Assembly (NCBI GenBank): GCA_001443005.1
Contig: LEKQ01000007.1
Span: 107,812-171,811 of the forward strand
Length of the DNA: 64,000 nt
Direction: 5' to 3'
Origin: a bacterium GBS-1
Lineage (GTDB): Bacteria > Synergistota > GBS-1
Below, piece by piece: positions 54,894-63,936 of the stretch (the stretch's first letter is position 1; each line of letters opens with the position of its first letter). The notes beneath the pieces were generated by a model. The model saw only the letters and a list, made by a program, of their open reading frames with translations. It was not told the DNA's origin and made no database searches. The translations under genes and the position numbers were made by a program.

Positions 54894-56140
54894 GAGGGAA
54901 AACAGAGGTAATTGTAGGGCTTGATATAGGGACTACAAAGGTTTGCGCTCTTGTTGCCGAGCCTAGTGAATCTGGAAATCTTGAAGTGAAGGGAGTAAGC
55001 CTTGTAAGATCCATGGGTATGAGGAAGGGGGTTATAGTTGACCTTGAGAACGCTATAGAGAGCGTTAGGAGAGCTGTTTCCGAGGTTTCGCAAAGAACTG
55101 GTGTTAACATAGATAGTGTTTTCGTAGGCGTGGCTGGCTCTCATATATCAACCTTGCGTAATAGAGGTGTAACCTTAATAAGTGGGGAGTCAAGGGAGAT
55201 AACCCATAACGACCTAAATAGGGTTATAGAAGCTGCGCAGACCGTTTCGATCCCTCAAGATAAAAAGGTGATTCATGTACTTCCTATGGAGTTTATAGTT
55301 GATGGCCAAAGGGGTATTAAGGATCCTTTGGGGATGGCTGGTATAAAGCTTGAGGCTGAGGTTTTGATAATATTGGGTTCCTATACCTCTATACAGAGCG
55401 CGATAAATTGCGTTTCAAGGGCCGGTTTGGAAATTGATGGGATATTATTAGAACCAATCGCTTCGGCGGAAGCGGTTTTATCTCCTACCGAAAAAGAGCT
55501 TGGCGCTTTGGTGATAGATATAGGTGGAGGAACGACTGATGTGGCGGTATTTTTTGAAGGCAATATACGTCACACGGCGGTTATACCGGTTGGTGGAGAT
55601 CATATAACAAGCGATATAGCGGCCATATTTAAGATCCCATTGAGCATGGCTGAGGAGGTAAAGATAAGATACGGTTGCGCTTCCGTTGATTTCGCTGAAA
55701 GCGGGTTAGATATAGAGTTGAAGCCTTCTCTTCCTAAGGCGGGGGGTAAGATATCTCATAGGGAGCTTTGTGACGTTATAGAGGCTAGGATAGGGGAGAT
55801 ATTTATGTTGGTTAGGGATAACCTTAAGAAATCGCAGTGTTTAATGTACTTACCCGCGGGAGCTGTTATAACTGGTGGGGTTGCTCTTTTGAAGGGTATA
55901 GACGAGGTTGCAAGCAGGATTTTAGATTTACCTGCCAGGGTTGGTGGGCCTCAGGATATGGGGGGGCTTACAGAGGTGGTTTCGAGCCCTATATTCTCCA
56001 CAGCTGTTGGCCTTGTTAAGTATGGCTTTCAGCAAAGAAATTCAGGAGGGAGGGGCCTTAAGATTAATCAGGTGGGTGAGGAAAATTGGTTTAGTAAGTT
56101 AAAGGATAAAATAATAAGGTTTTTTGTTGATTTCTTCTAG
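54890..56140 (+). CDS. ftsA: Cell division protein FtsA
   Basis: Actin-like ATPase of 416 residues that tethers FtsZ to the membrane. It shows GLDIGTTKVCALVAE near 9, the 1C domain around SVFVGVAGSHI, IDIGGGTTDVAVFFEG near 207, VITGGVALLKGID near 325, and a C-terminal amphipathic helix (FSKLKDKIIRFFVDFF) for membrane binding. ATG overlaps the ftsQ stop (ATGA). Confidence 0.96.
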   Translation: MRGKTEVIVGLDIGTTKVCALVAEPSESGNLEVKGVSLVRSMGMRKGVIVDLENAIESVRRAVSEVSQRTGVNIDSVFVGVAGSHISTLRNRGVTLISGESREITHNDLNRVIEAAQTVSIPQDKKVIHVLPMEFIVDGQRGIKDPLGMAGIKLEAEVLIILGSYTSIQSAINCVSRAGLEIDGILLEPIASAEAVLSPTEKELGALVIDIGGGTTDVAVFFEGNIRHTAVIPVGGDHITSDIAAIFKIPLSMAEEVKIRYGCASVDFAESGLDIELKPSLPKAGGKISHRELCDVIEARIGEIFMLVRDNLKKSQCLMYLPAGAVITGGVALLKGIDEVASRILDLPARVGGPQDMGGLTEVVSSPIFSTAVGLVKYGFQQRNSGGRGLKINQVGEENWFSKLKDKIIRFFVDFF

Positions 56141-56157
56141 GGGTGGAGGGATGAAAT

Positions 56158-57246
56158 ATGATAGAGATCCTTAAGGAGGAAGAGGGTAGAAAGATCGGTG
56201 CGGAAATTAGAGTTATAGGCGTTGGAGGAGGAGGTAATAACGCCTTAAATAGGATGATAGATGCAGGGCTTAATGGGGTTAAGTTTATAGCTGTAAATAC
56301 CGACTTGCAGGCTCTTAGTTTATCTAAAGCTCCCGTAAAGCTTCAAATAGGGGGGAGATTGACGAAGGGGTTAGGAGCAGGTGCTAACCCTGAGATAGGC
56401 AAGAAGGCGGCTGAGGAGGATAGAGACAAGATAACTGAGGCTTTGAAGGGAGCAGACATGGTTTTCATAACTGCTGGGATGGGAGGAGGCACGGGTACGG
56501 GGGCTTCACCGGTTATAGCTGAAGTTGCTAAGGAGCTTGGTATATTGACGGTTGGAGTGGTTACGAAGCCCTTTACCTTCGAGGGACGCAGAAGGATGCT
56601 TCAAGCGGAAGATGGGATAAAGCAGCTAAAGGAAAAGGTAGATGCTCTTATAGTGATACCTAACGATAAACTCCTTGATGTGGTCGATAAGAATACATCC
56701 TTAATTGAAGCCTTTAGGATGGCTGATGACGTCCTTAGACAAGGGGTTCAAGGTATATCTGATTTGATAACGGTCCCAGGCTTGATAAATGTTGATTTCG
56801 CTGATGTTCAAACCATAATGAGGGATGCAGGATCTGCCCTCATGGGTGTGGGGCATGGTAAAGGTGAGAACAAAGCTGTGGAGGCAGCGAAAGCTGCTAT
56901 TTCTAGTCCACTTCTTGAAAGCTCTATAGAGGGGGCAAAGGGAATACTGCTTAACATATCCGGTGGGCCAGATCTAACGCTAAAGGAGGTTAATGATGCT
57001 GCTGATCTCATCACAAAAGTGGCAGATAGAGATGCAAATATAATATTCGGTGCAGTTATAAAGGAGAACATCACTGATGAGATATTTGTCACCGTGATAG
57101 CTACAGGCTTTGGCTCTAAGCCGAGCAAGACCAGGCCCTTAATAGAGCTTGAGGGTTTAAGCCCCATAATTGATACTGAAGATATAGATATTCCTCCTTA
57201 TCTCAGAAGGAGGAGAGAAGGATCTCCTAATATTAATCCTCGATAA
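56158..57246 (+). CDS. ftsZ: Cell division protein FtsZ
   Basis: Tubulin-like GTPase forming the division ring; 362 residues. GTP-binding elements are [14 protein letters not shown] near 21, the tubulin signature [12 protein letters not shown] near 107, and the T7 synergy loop [11 protein letters not shown] near 210. A short linker leads to the conserved C-terminal peptide [12 protein letters not shown] that binds FtsA. ATG at 56158 follows AGGGGTGGAGGG. The next gene shares one base with its stop (TAATG). Confidence 0.97.
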   Translation: MIEILKEEEGRKIGAEIRVIGVGGGGNNALNRMIDAGLNGVKFIAVNTDLQALSLSKAPVKLQIGGRLTKGLGAGANPEIGKKAAEEDRDKITEALKGADMVFITAGMGGGTGTGASPVIAEVAKELGILTVGVVTKPFTFEGRRRMLQAEDGIKQLKEKVDALIVIPNDKLLDVVDKNTSLIEAFRMADDVLRQGVQGISDLITVPGLINVDFADVQTIMRDAGSALMGVGHGKGENKAVEAAKAAISSPLLESSIEGAKGILLNISGGPDLTLKEVNDAADLITKVADRDANIIFGAVIKENITDEIFVTVIATGFGSKPSKTRPLIELEGLSPIIDTEDIDIPPYLRRRREGSPNINPR

Positions 57247-58730
57247 TGCTTTGGGAGTGGAGAAGAGAGGTCTCTAAGTTTAAGGCGCAGGAGAGATGGC
57301 TGGAGCCCCTTTGGAAACCTCAAGGGAAAATAGGCTGGGCTTTAGTTTATCCTAACTATTACAGCGTTGGCATATCAAACTTGGGATTTTTAATGGTCTA
57401 TAGGATGCTGGCGGAGATGAAAGATATCTTTGTGTCGCGATTTTTTAAGTGGGATGGTTTTACCCCCCTTTCCTTTGAGGAGGGAAGAAGCCTTCAAGAG
57501 TTTGAGGTTATTGCTTTCTCTCTCTCTTACGAGTTGGACTTGATAAATTTAATTTCTATCCTTAAGAAGGCAGGTATTCCACCCTTACGTGGGGATAGAG
57601 TGGATAGATTCCCGGTCGTTGGAGTTGGTGGGATCTTTCCTACGATGAACCCCCGCCCGCTTTTTCCTATAGCTGATTTCATATTTTGCGGTGAGTCTGA
57701 AGAGTCCTTGAGCGAGATGGCCGAGGTTTTTCTCTCCTGTTGGGGGCTTTCAAAAGATAAGGTTTTGGAGAGGTTAGCAGATTTAGATGGAGTTTTGGTT
57801 CCGGGTGTAAAGGATATCACGCGACGGAGATGGGTTATGAACCTTGATAGATATGCCCTCTCTGCGCCGCTTTATACACCCCTCAATCAATTTGGAGGGG
57901 CTCTACTTATAGAGCTGAACAGGGGTTGTAAAAGGGGTTGTCTTTTTTGTCCTGTGAGGCAATGTTATAATCCCTTTAGGTTTAGGTCTTTTGAGGGCTT
58001 AAAAAGTTTCTTAGAGGAGATTCCCAGGGGTGTTAAGGTTGGGCTTATAAGCCCTGTGGCTACAGATTACCCCTTCTTTGACGAGCTTTTAGATTATCTA
58101 TTAGAAACTGGACGGAAGGTTTCCTTTGGCTCGTTTAGGGTGGAGGGCATCTCGGAAAAGCTCTTACTTTTGCTCAAGCAAAGCGATCAAAAGCTTTTAA
58201 CTTTAGCTCCTGAAACGGCAAACGAAGATTTAAGGAGGCGCATAGGTAAGGCCTTCTCAAACGATCTTTTAAAGGAGAAGATATCGTTAGCCTATAGATA
58301 TGGCTTTAGAAGAGTTAAGCTCTACTTCATGGTAGGTTTACCTGGTGAAAGCTTGAAGGATGTGGAAGAGATAAATTCTTTAGTGAGGGAAATTAAGAGC
58401 GAATTTAAAGGCCTTGAGGTTATAGTTTCGGTTAATCCTTTCGTTCCTAAGCCCTTTACTCCCTTTGAGGGAGAAAGTTTTCTTTCAATACCGGAATTAG
58501 TTAATAGACTTAAGATCATCAGGAAGGTCGCTGGGGTAGACGTTAGGGGAGAGGGGATTAAAAAAGCTTGGCTTGAGGCTATAATTTCTAGGGGGGATGA
58601 GAAGTTGGGCGAAACTCTCTCTATTTTAGGCGATGGTGCTTTTTCCCCTAAGGTCCTGGAGGAGCACCTCGATGTTAAAATATATCTTAGCGGTGAGATT
58701 AAACCGTGGAGGGAAAGCTTAAAGTCTTAG
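57246..58730 (+). CDS. Radical SAM protein with N-terminal cobalamin-binding-like domain
   Basis: Protein of 494 residues. The N-terminal half looks like the B12-binding Rossmann domain of the B12-radical-SAM class (YPNYYSVGISNLGF near 35, VVGVGGIFPTMNPRPL near 117, FIFCGESEESL). The radical SAM core begins with the iron-sulfur motif CKRGCLFCP (CxxxCxxC) near 230, then LAPETANEDLRRRIGKAFS near 316 and YFMVGLPGES near 352. This group (often annotated TIGR03960-like) has no firm function. It follows ftsZ directly, and its end is close to rtcB. Cobalamin use fits the B12-dependent mutase encoded later. Confidence 0.8.
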   Translation: MLWEWRREVSKFKAQERWLEPLWKPQGKIGWALVYPNYYSVGISNLGFLMVYRMLAEMKDIFVSRFFKWDGFTPLSFEEGRSLQEFEVIAFSLSYELDLINLISILKKAGIPPLRGDRVDRFPVVGVGGIFPTMNPRPLFPIADFIFCGESEESLSEMAEVFLSCWGLSKDKVLERLADLDGVLVPGVKDITRRRWVMNLDRYALSAPLYTPLNQFGGALLIELNRGCKRGCLFCPVRQCYNPFRFRSFEGLKSFLEEIPRGVKVGLISPVATDYPFFDELLDYLLETGRKVSFGSFRVEGISEKLLLLLKQSDQKLLTLAPETANEDLRRRIGKAFSNDLLKEKISLAYRYGFRRVKLYFMVGLPGESLKDVEEINSLVREIKSEFKGLEVIVSVNPFVPKPFTPFEGESFLSIPELVNRLKIIRKVAGVDVRGEGIKKAWLEAIISRGDEKLGETLSILGDGAFSPKVLEEHLDVKIYLSGEIKPWRESLKS

Positions 58731-58746
58731 GAGGAGGTGTTAGTTC

Positions 58747-60189
58747 ATGGGCATAGAATCTATCCTGAAGAAAATAGATGAAGTTAGGTGGTTGTTACCT
58801 GAAAGCTATAAGCCTGGGATGAGAGTTCCCGGTCTTATATATGCTGATAGAGAAATATTGAAAAGCCTTGAGAAGGAGCAGGTTTATGAGCAAGTGGCTA
58901 ATGTTGCTACACTTCCAGGTATAGTTGGTTATTCCTTTGGTATGCCTGATATACATTGGGGTTATGGTTTCCCGATAGGTGGAGTTGCTGCTATGCGTGT
59001 TGAGGATGGGGTTATATCTCCTGGTGGAGTTGGATATGATATATCCTGTGGAGTTAGGTTGCTCGTGAGTCGACTTGAGAAGAAGGATGTGGAAGGTAAG
59101 ATGGAGGTACTTGTAAATCGCCTCTTTTCTGCTATTCCTTGTGGTGTGGGTGAGAAAGGAAGGATAAGGTTGAAACCCAACGAGCTGGATGAAGTTCTAC
59201 TGAAGGGGGCTCACTGGGCTGTGGAAATGGGATATGGGGATAAAACTGATCTTCAGTGTATAGAAGAGGGAGGAAGAATGAAAGGGGCGAATCCGGATAA
59301 AGTTAGCAGAAAAGCTAAAGAAAGGGGAGCTCCTCAGCTTGGGACCTTAGGCTCAGGCAACCACTTTTTAGAGGTTCAGTATGTTGAGGAAGTTTATTTG
59401 GAAGATATCGCTAAGAAGTGGGGATTGGAAAAGGGTATAGTTACGATAATGATACACTGCGGTTCAAGAGGATTGGGGCATCAGGTGTGCGATGATTACG
59501 TTAGGGTCATGAGGAATAGGATGAGATCTTATGGTATAAACGTTCCTGATCCGCAGCTTGCTTGTGTTCCTATAAAGTCGAAAGAGGGTGAGGATTACTT
59601 TCAAGCGATGGCTGCTGCTACTAACTACGCCTTTGCTAATAGGGAGGTTATCGCTCACTGGGTTAGAGAAGTCTTTTATAACACATTTGGTAGTGATGCT
59701 CACCTTAGGCTCCTTTATGATGTTTCTCATAATATAGCTCATATGGAGAAGCACAAATGGAATGGCAAGGAAATAGAGGTTTGTGTTCATAGAAAGGGTG
59801 CTACAAGAGCATTCGGTCCAGGTTCAAAGTATGTTCCAGAACTTTACAGAGATGTGGGGCAGCCTGTGATAATTCCAGGAAGTATGGGAACCCCTTCCTA
59901 TGTCCTTCTGGGAACCAAGAGAGCTGAGGAAGAAGCCTTTGCCTCCACTTGTCACGGTGCGGGTAGGGTAATGAGTAGGCATGCGGCCTTAAAAGATCTG
60001 AAGGGAAAGGATCTCACCGAAGAGCTTGAAGAGATGGGCGTTAAGGTGAAAGCTAGGGATAAGGGGACTCTTTATGAGGAGGCTCCTGATGCCTATAAGG
60101 ACATAGATAAAGTTGTCGATATAGTGGATAGAGCGGGGTTATCCAAAAAGGTGGTAAAACTTAGGCCATTGGGCGTGATAAAGGGATAA
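58747..60189 (+). CDS. rtcB: RNA-splicing ligase RtcB
   Basis: Ligates RNA 3'-phosphate (or 2',3'-cyclic phosphate) ends to 5'-OH ends using GTP and Mn2+. The 480-residue length is typical. Metal and catalytic residues are seen in GVGYDISCGVRLL near 95 (Asp and Cys), GTLGSGNHFLEV near 197, IHCGSRGLGHQV near 234, YDVSHNIAHMEKH near 325 and STCHGAGRVMSRHA near 400 with the guanylated-His region. No archease or RtcA gene is nearby. ATG follows AGGAGGTG. In bacteria it is thought to repair stress-cleaved tRNA and rRNA. A promoter-led structured RNA starts 9 bases after its stop. Confidence 0.96.
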   Translation: MGIESILKKIDEVRWLLPESYKPGMRVPGLIYADREILKSLEKEQVYEQVANVATLPGIVGYSFGMPDIHWGYGFPIGGVAAMRVEDGVISPGGVGYDISCGVRLLVSRLEKKDVEGKMEVLVNRLFSAIPCGVGEKGRIRLKPNELDEVLLKGAHWAVEMGYGDKTDLQCIEEGGRMKGANPDKVSRKAKERGAPQLGTLGSGNHFLEVQYVEEVYLEDIAKKWGLEKGIVTIMIHCGSRGLGHQVCDDYVRVMRNRMRSYGINVPDPQLACVPIKSKEGEDYFQAMAAATNYAFANREVIAHWVREVFYNTFGSDAHLRLLYDVSHNIAHMEKHKWNGKEIEVCVHRKGATRAFGPGSKYVPELYRDVGQPVIIPGSMGTPSYVLLGTKRAEEEAFASTCHGAGRVMSRHAALKDLKGKDLTEELEEMGVKVKARDKGTLYEEAPDAYKDIDKVVDIVDRAGLSKKVVKLRPLGVIKG

Positions 60190-60194
60190 AAATT

Positions 60195-60203
60195 TGGTAT
60201 AAT
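60195..60203 (+). promoter_or_regulatory. Extended -10 promoter after rtcB
   Basis: TGGTATAAT, a perfect extended -10 element, 6 bases after the rtcB stop. No good -35 box. Transcription would begin near 60210, just before the structured region. Confidence 0.65.
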
Positions 60204-60209
60204 TACTAT

Positions 60210-60360
60210 AAATAGCTTTCCCTTTAAAGAGTGGGGCGTGTAAATAGAAAGATCCCGAGCTCCGCTTAAGGGGAAAGGTATGGAAAGCAGCTCTTACCCC
60301 TTAAAGGGGGGGAAAGGAAGGGGTTGCTTAAAGGTAGAGAGCCCCTTCCTTTATTATTTA
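60210..60360 (+). ncRNA. Unidentified structured RNA (candidate riboswitch or small RNA)
   Basis: About 150 bases between rtcB and the mutase operon. Stem 1: GAGCT (60257-60261) plus GCTT (60264-60267), with a CC bulge, pairs with AAGC plus AGCTC (60285-60293). Its loop contains AAGGGG (60268-60273), which is exactly complementary to CCCCTT (60297-60302), giving an H-type pseudoknot with a 3-base linker. CCCC can instead pair with GGGG at 60306-60309. A terminator hairpin follows. CTTTCCC (60216-60222) is complementary to GGGAAAG at 60310-60316, which overlaps the terminator's 5' arm, so an antiterminator is possible. I find no match to the cobalamin, SAM, TPP, c-di-GMP or other riboswitch cores I know. 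Confidence 0.5.
60313..60360 (+). terminator. Intrinsic terminator-like hairpin upstream of the mutase operon
   Basis: AAAGGAAGGGG (60313-60323) pairs perfectly with CCCCTTCCTTT (60342-60352), extendable by two pairs, with a loop of about 16 to 18 bases. It is followed by ATTATTTATGCTTTTT, an imperfect T-tract. It lies 120 bases before the mutase start. Confidence 0.65.
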
Positions 60361-60373
60361 TGCTTTTTGAGGG

Positions 60374-60402
60374 TTGACTTTTTGAAGATCTTGGTCTATG
60401 GA
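60374..60402 (+). promoter_or_regulatory. Weak candidate promoter of the mutase operon
   Basis: TTGACT at 60374-60379 with TATGGA at 60397-60402 (17-base spacer). The -35 is good and the -10 poor, so it could be activator-dependent, or the operon may rely on readthrough of the preceding terminator. Confidence 0.3.
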
Positions 60403-60472
60403 TTATTAGGGAAGGTAATTCAAGAGCCGATTTTTTATGTGAATTTTGAATTTAAAGAGGGGAGGGATAATT

Positions 60473-62158
60473 TTGTTTAAGGAAGAAGCCCTTGATAAGA
60501 TAAAGCTTAGGAAGGCGGAGTGGGAGAAGGAGGTTGTTAGTAAGCTCATCGCTAAGAACCCTGAAATGAAGGAGGAGTTTAGAACGGGTTCCAACATCCC
60601 CGTTGAAAGGGTTTATACTCCAGAGGATATAAGGGATATGGATTATCTTGAGGACCTAAACTTTCCTGGAGAGTATCCGTTCACGAGGGGAATCCAAGCA
60701 ACGATGTACAGAGGAAGATTTTGGACGATGAGACAATATGCTGGTTTTGGAACGGCGGAGGAGTCAAACAAGAGGTATAAATATCTCTTGGAGCAGGGGC
60801 AGACCGGATTAAGCATAGCCTTTGACCTTCCGACTCAGATAGGCTATGATTCGGATCATCCTTTGGCGCAAGGGGAAGTTGGTAAGGTTGGTGTTGCAAT
60901 AGATTCCCTCGAAGATATGGAGATCTTGTTTGATGGAATTCCTCTTGATAAGGTTAGCACCTCTATGACTATAAATGCTCCTGCTGCCATAATATGGGCG
61001 ATGTATTTAGCTGTCGCGGAAAAGCAAGGGATATCTTTTGATAAGTTGGAGGGAACGATCCAGAATGATATACTTAAGGAGTATATCGCGAGAGGTACAT
61101 ATATATTTCCTCCGAAGCCGTCTATGCGTTTGATAACGGATACATTTGAGTTCGGTAGTAAATATGTTCCAAAGTGGAACACTATAAGCATAAGCGGTTA
61201 TCATATAAGGGAGGCTGGGGCTACAGCTGTTCAGGAGGTTGCTTTCACGCTTGCTGATGGTATCGCTTATGTGGAGGCTGCTATAAAGAAGGGGTTAGAT
61301 CCAAACGTTTTTGGCCAGAGGTTGTCGTTTTTCTTCAATGCTCACAATGATTTTTTGGAGGAGATAGCCAAGTTCAGGGCGGCAAGGAGATTATGGGCTA
61401 AGATAATGAAGGAGCGCTTTGGTGTGACCAATCCACGCGCTATGATGTTGAGGTTCCACACTCAGACTGGAGGATCAACTCTTACGGCTCAGCAACCTTT
61501 GAATAATATAGTTAGAGTAACGATACAAGCTCTCGCTGCGGTATTGGGAGGAACCCAATCCTTGCATACCAATTCCTATGATGAAGCGCTTGCTCTTCCT
61601 AGCGAAGAGTCTGTTAGAATTGCGCTCAGAACCCAGCAGATAATAGCTTATGAGAGTGGTGTTACTAATACTGTAGATCCATTGGCTGGTTCGTATTACA
61701 TAGAATGGTTAACGAACAAGATAGAAGAAGAAGCTAAGAAGCTTATAGATAAGATAGATGAGCTTGGAGGCATGGTCGAAGCTATAGAGAAAGGCTTTGT
61801 TCAGAAAGAGATACAGGATAGCGCTTACAGGTATCAGATTGAGGTAGAAAAGGGAGAACGGATAGTTGTAGGTGTGAATAAGTTTCAGATAGAGGAGGAC
61901 TTAAGCAAGTTAAATCTCCTTAAGGTAGATCCAACTATAGCTGAGAGGCAGGTTAAAAGATTAGAGGAGCTCAAGCGGAGGAGAGATAATCTAAGAGTTA
62001 AGACTGTTTTAGATGATCTTAGAAAAGCAGCTATGGATGAGAGCGTTAATCTTATGCCTTACTTCTTGGAGGCGGTTAAGGCCTATGCTACAGAGGGAGA
62101 GATATGCGATGTGCTTAGAAATGTCTTCGGCGTCTATGTGGAGAAGATCATCCTTTAG
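60473..62158 (+). CDS. Methylmalonyl-CoA mutase, large (catalytic) subunit
   Basis: Catalytic TIM-barrel chain of the B12-dependent mutase that interconverts succinyl-CoA and methylmalonyl-CoA; 561 residues. It lacks the cobalamin-binding domain, which is encoded by the next gene, as in archaeal and some anaerobe enzymes. Landmarks are [24 protein letters not shown] (substrate-binding region) near 72, [19 protein letters not shown] near 105, TSMTINAPA near 162, [19 protein letters not shown] near 324 and [13 protein letters not shown] near 367. TTG at 60473 is chosen (GGGGAGGG six bases upstream, start [15 protein letters not shown] as in the family). Confidence 0.94.
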   Translation: MFKEEALDKIKLRKAEWEKEVVSKLIAKNPEMKEEFRTGSNIPVERVYTPEDIRDMDYLEDLNFPGEYPFTRGIQATMYRGRFWTMRQYAGFGTAEESNKRYKYLLEQGQTGLSIAFDLPTQIGYDSDHPLAQGEVGKVGVAIDSLEDMEILFDGIPLDKVSTSMTINAPAAIIWAMYLAVAEKQGISFDKLEGTIQNDILKEYIARGTYIFPPKPSMRLITDTFEFGSKYVPKWNTISISGYHIREAGATAVQEVAFTLADGIAYVEAAIKKGLDPNVFGQRLSFFFNAHNDFLEEIAKFRAARRLWAKIMKERFGVTNPRAMMLRFHTQTGGSTLTAQQPLNNIVRVTIQALAAVLGGTQSLHTNSYDEALALPSEESVRIALRTQQIIAYESGVTNTVDPLAGSYYIEWLTNKIEEEAKKLIDKIDELGGMVEAIEKGFVQKEIQDSAYRYQIEVEKGERIVVGVNKFQIEEDLSKLNLLKVDPTIAERQVKRLEELKRRRDNLRVKTVLDDLRKAAMDESVNLMPYFLEAVKAYATEGEICDVLRNVFGVYVEKIIL

Positions 62159-62172
62159 AAGGGGGGAGCGGA

Positions 62173-62571
62173 ATGGGAGAGAAGAAGATAAGGGTTCTAG
62201 TAGCTAAGGCTGGTTTGGATGGGCATGATAGAGGCGCGAAGGTCGTAGCAAGGGGGCTTAGGGATGCCGGTATGGAGGTCATTTACACAGGCTTGAGGCA
62301 AACGCCGGAGCAGATAGTTCAATCTGCCATTCAGGAGGATGTAGATGTCATAGGTTTAAGCATACTCTCTGGAGCCCATGAATATTATTGCAGGAGGATC
62401 TTGGAATTGCTCAAAGAGAAAGGAGTAAGCGATATTATTCTCATTGTTGGAGGAGTTATTCCTCCTGAGGATGTACCGGTTTTAAAGGAGATGGGGGTGG
62501 CTGAGGTTTTCGGTCCTGGGACACCTATATCCCAAACTGCTGATTTCATAAGGCAGGTAGTTAAAAAGTGA
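62173..62571 (+). CDS. Methylmalonyl-CoA mutase, cobalamin-binding small subunit
   Basis: Protein of 132 residues forming the B12-binding Rossmann domain. The axial-ligand motif DxHxxG is present as D16, H18 and G21 in [11 protein letters not shown]. The second and third cobalamin motifs are [12 protein letters not shown] near 57 and [13 protein letters not shown] near 95. It assembles with the preceding catalytic chain. ATG follows AAGGGGGGAGCGG; the end overlaps meaB (GTGA). Confidence 0.95.
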   Translation: MGEKKIRVLVAKAGLDGHDRGAKVVARGLRDAGMEVIYTGLRQTPEQIVQSAIQEDVDVIGLSILSGAHEYYCRRILELLKEKGVSDIILIVGGVIPPEDVPVLKEMGVAEVFGPGTPISQTADFIRQVVKK

Positions 62572-63509
62572 GAGATCTCATCAAAAGGGCTTTAAGCGCT
62601 GACCCTTTAGCTATAGCTAAATTGATAACACTTGTTGAAAATGGTGGAGAAGAGAAAATAGAGGTTTTGCGTGAGCTTTACCCATTTATGGGTAAAGCTC
62701 ACTATATCGGTATTACCGGAGCCCCGGGGGTGGGCAAGAGCACCCTTATAGATAAGTTAATATCGCAGCTAAGGAGTGAGGGTAGTAGGGTAGGAGTTAT
62801 AGCCGTTGACCCATCGAGTCCCTTCACAGGAGGAGCCTTTTTAGGGGACAGGCTTAGGATGCAAAGACACGCTACTGATCCTGGTGTGTTCATAAGGAGC
62901 ATGGGCTCAAGGGGTGCTTTGGGTGGATTGGCTAAGGCTACAGCTGATGTCTCTAAGGTCTTAGATGCCTGCGGATTTGATTATGTCATAGTTGAGACTG
63001 TTGGAGCTGGCCAGAACGAGGTAGATATAATTAAAACTGCCGATACGGTAATACTTGTGCTCGTTCCCGGGTTGGGAGATGATGTTCAGATTATAAAAGC
63101 AGGTATAATGGAGATAGGGGATATATTCGTCATCAACAAATCAGATAAGGATGGTGCTCAGAGGCTCGCGAAGGAAGTGGAGATGTGGATGGAGTTCGGT
63201 TATAAGGATAAGAATTGGAAGCCACCTGTAGTTATGACTATAGCGGAGGATGGAACGGGCGTTGATAAGCTCGTAGCGGAGATAAAAAGGCATGTTAGCT
63301 ATCTTCGTGAGAGTGGAGAGATTAAGATAAGGAGAAAAAGTAGGGTCCTTGAAGAAATAAACTTAGCGTTGGAAGAAGTCTTGCAAAAGCATGTAAATAG
63401 AGTAGTGGGTGAGGAGACCTTAAATAACTATGTCGATCTAATACTGGAGGGTAAGCTTGACCTTTACACCGTAGTTGAGGAAATAGTCACTAAGATTATC
63501 AGGACGTGA
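62568..63509 (+). CDS. meaB: MeaB-type G3E GTPase, methylmalonyl-CoA mutase chaperone
   Basis: GTPase of 313 residues that gates cobalamin loading and protects or reactivates the mutase. Walker A is [11 protein letters not shown] near residue 50; [20 protein letters not shown] near 77 and [13 protein letters not shown] near 142 are switch regions specific to MeaB/Arg[11 protein letters not shown] near 187 gives GTP specificity (NKSD). The last 40 residues form the dimerisation helix. Position right after the mutase subunits confirms the role. Confidence 0.96.
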   Translation: MRDLIKRALSADPLAIAKLITLVENGGEEKIEVLRELYPFMGKAHYIGITGAPGVGKSTLIDKLISQLRSEGSRVGVIAVDPSSPFTGGAFLGDRLRMQRHATDPGVFIRSMGSRGALGGLAKATADVSKVLDACGFDYVIVETVGAGQNEVDIIKTADTVILVLVPGLGDDVQIIKAGIMEIGDIFVINKSDKDGAQRLAKEVEMWMEFGYKDKNWKPPVVMTIAEDGTGVDKLVAEIKRHVSYLRESGEIKIRRKSRVLEEINLALEEVLQKHVNRVVGEETLNNYVDLILEGKLDLYTVVEEIVTKIIRT

Positions 63510-63525
63510 AAGGGGGGTTTAAAAA

Positions 63526-63930
63526 GTGAAGGTTGTGAAGATAGACCATATAGGTATAGCGGTGAAAAGCATATCGGAAGCATTAAAACTCTATGAAGAA
63601 GTTTTAGGTATAAAGTGTGAGGGCATTGAGGAAGTTCAGGAGCAAAAGGTTAAGACTGCATTTTTACCCATAGGTGATACCGAAATAGAGCTTCTTGAAT
63701 CTACCGCACCTGATGGACCTGTGGCGAAGTTCATAGAAAAGCGTGGGGAAGGCATACATCACATAGCCCTGAGAGTTGAGAATGTGGAGGAAGCGTTGAA
63801 AGAAATTAAAGAAAGAGGAATAGCTTTGATAGACGAGTCTCCCAGGAAGGGAGCCGGCGGGGCAAGGATAGCCTTCATTCATCCTAAGGCAACAAATGGT
63901 GTCTTGTTAGAAATATGTGAGAGGGGGTAA
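63526..63930 (+). CDS. mce: Methylmalonyl-CoA epimerase
   Basis: Small VOC (glyoxalase) family protein of 134 residues that interconverts the (R)- and (S)-methylmalonyl-CoA isomers, linking mutase and decarboxylase. Metal ligands are visible in [10 protein letters not shown] (His 8), [10 protein letters not shown] (His near 84) and VLLEICE (Glu near 131). GTG start follows AAAGGGGGG. Confidence 0.94.
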   Translation: MKVVKIDHIGIAVKSISEALKLYEEVLGIKCEGIEEVQEQKVKTAFLPIGDTEIELLESTAPDGPVAKFIEKRGEGIHHIALRVENVEEALKEIKERGIALIDESPRKGAGGARIAFIHPKATNGVLLEICERG

Positions 63931-63936
63931 TGTTTT

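Noticed and set aside
60210..60352. Signal-recognition-particle RNA, suggested by GGAAAGCAG.
   Set aside because: The SRP apex needs a three-pair stem between GGAA and AGCAG. Here GGAA runs straight into AGCAG and the flanking stems do not fit.
60210..60352. Cobalamin riboswitch in front of the B12-dependent mutase.
   Set aside because: The conserved B12-box and the GCCACTG core are both absent.
60280..60480. Small open frame of 66 codons between rtcB and the mutase gene.
   Set aside because: It runs through the terminator hairpin, has no ribosome site, and its translation looks random.
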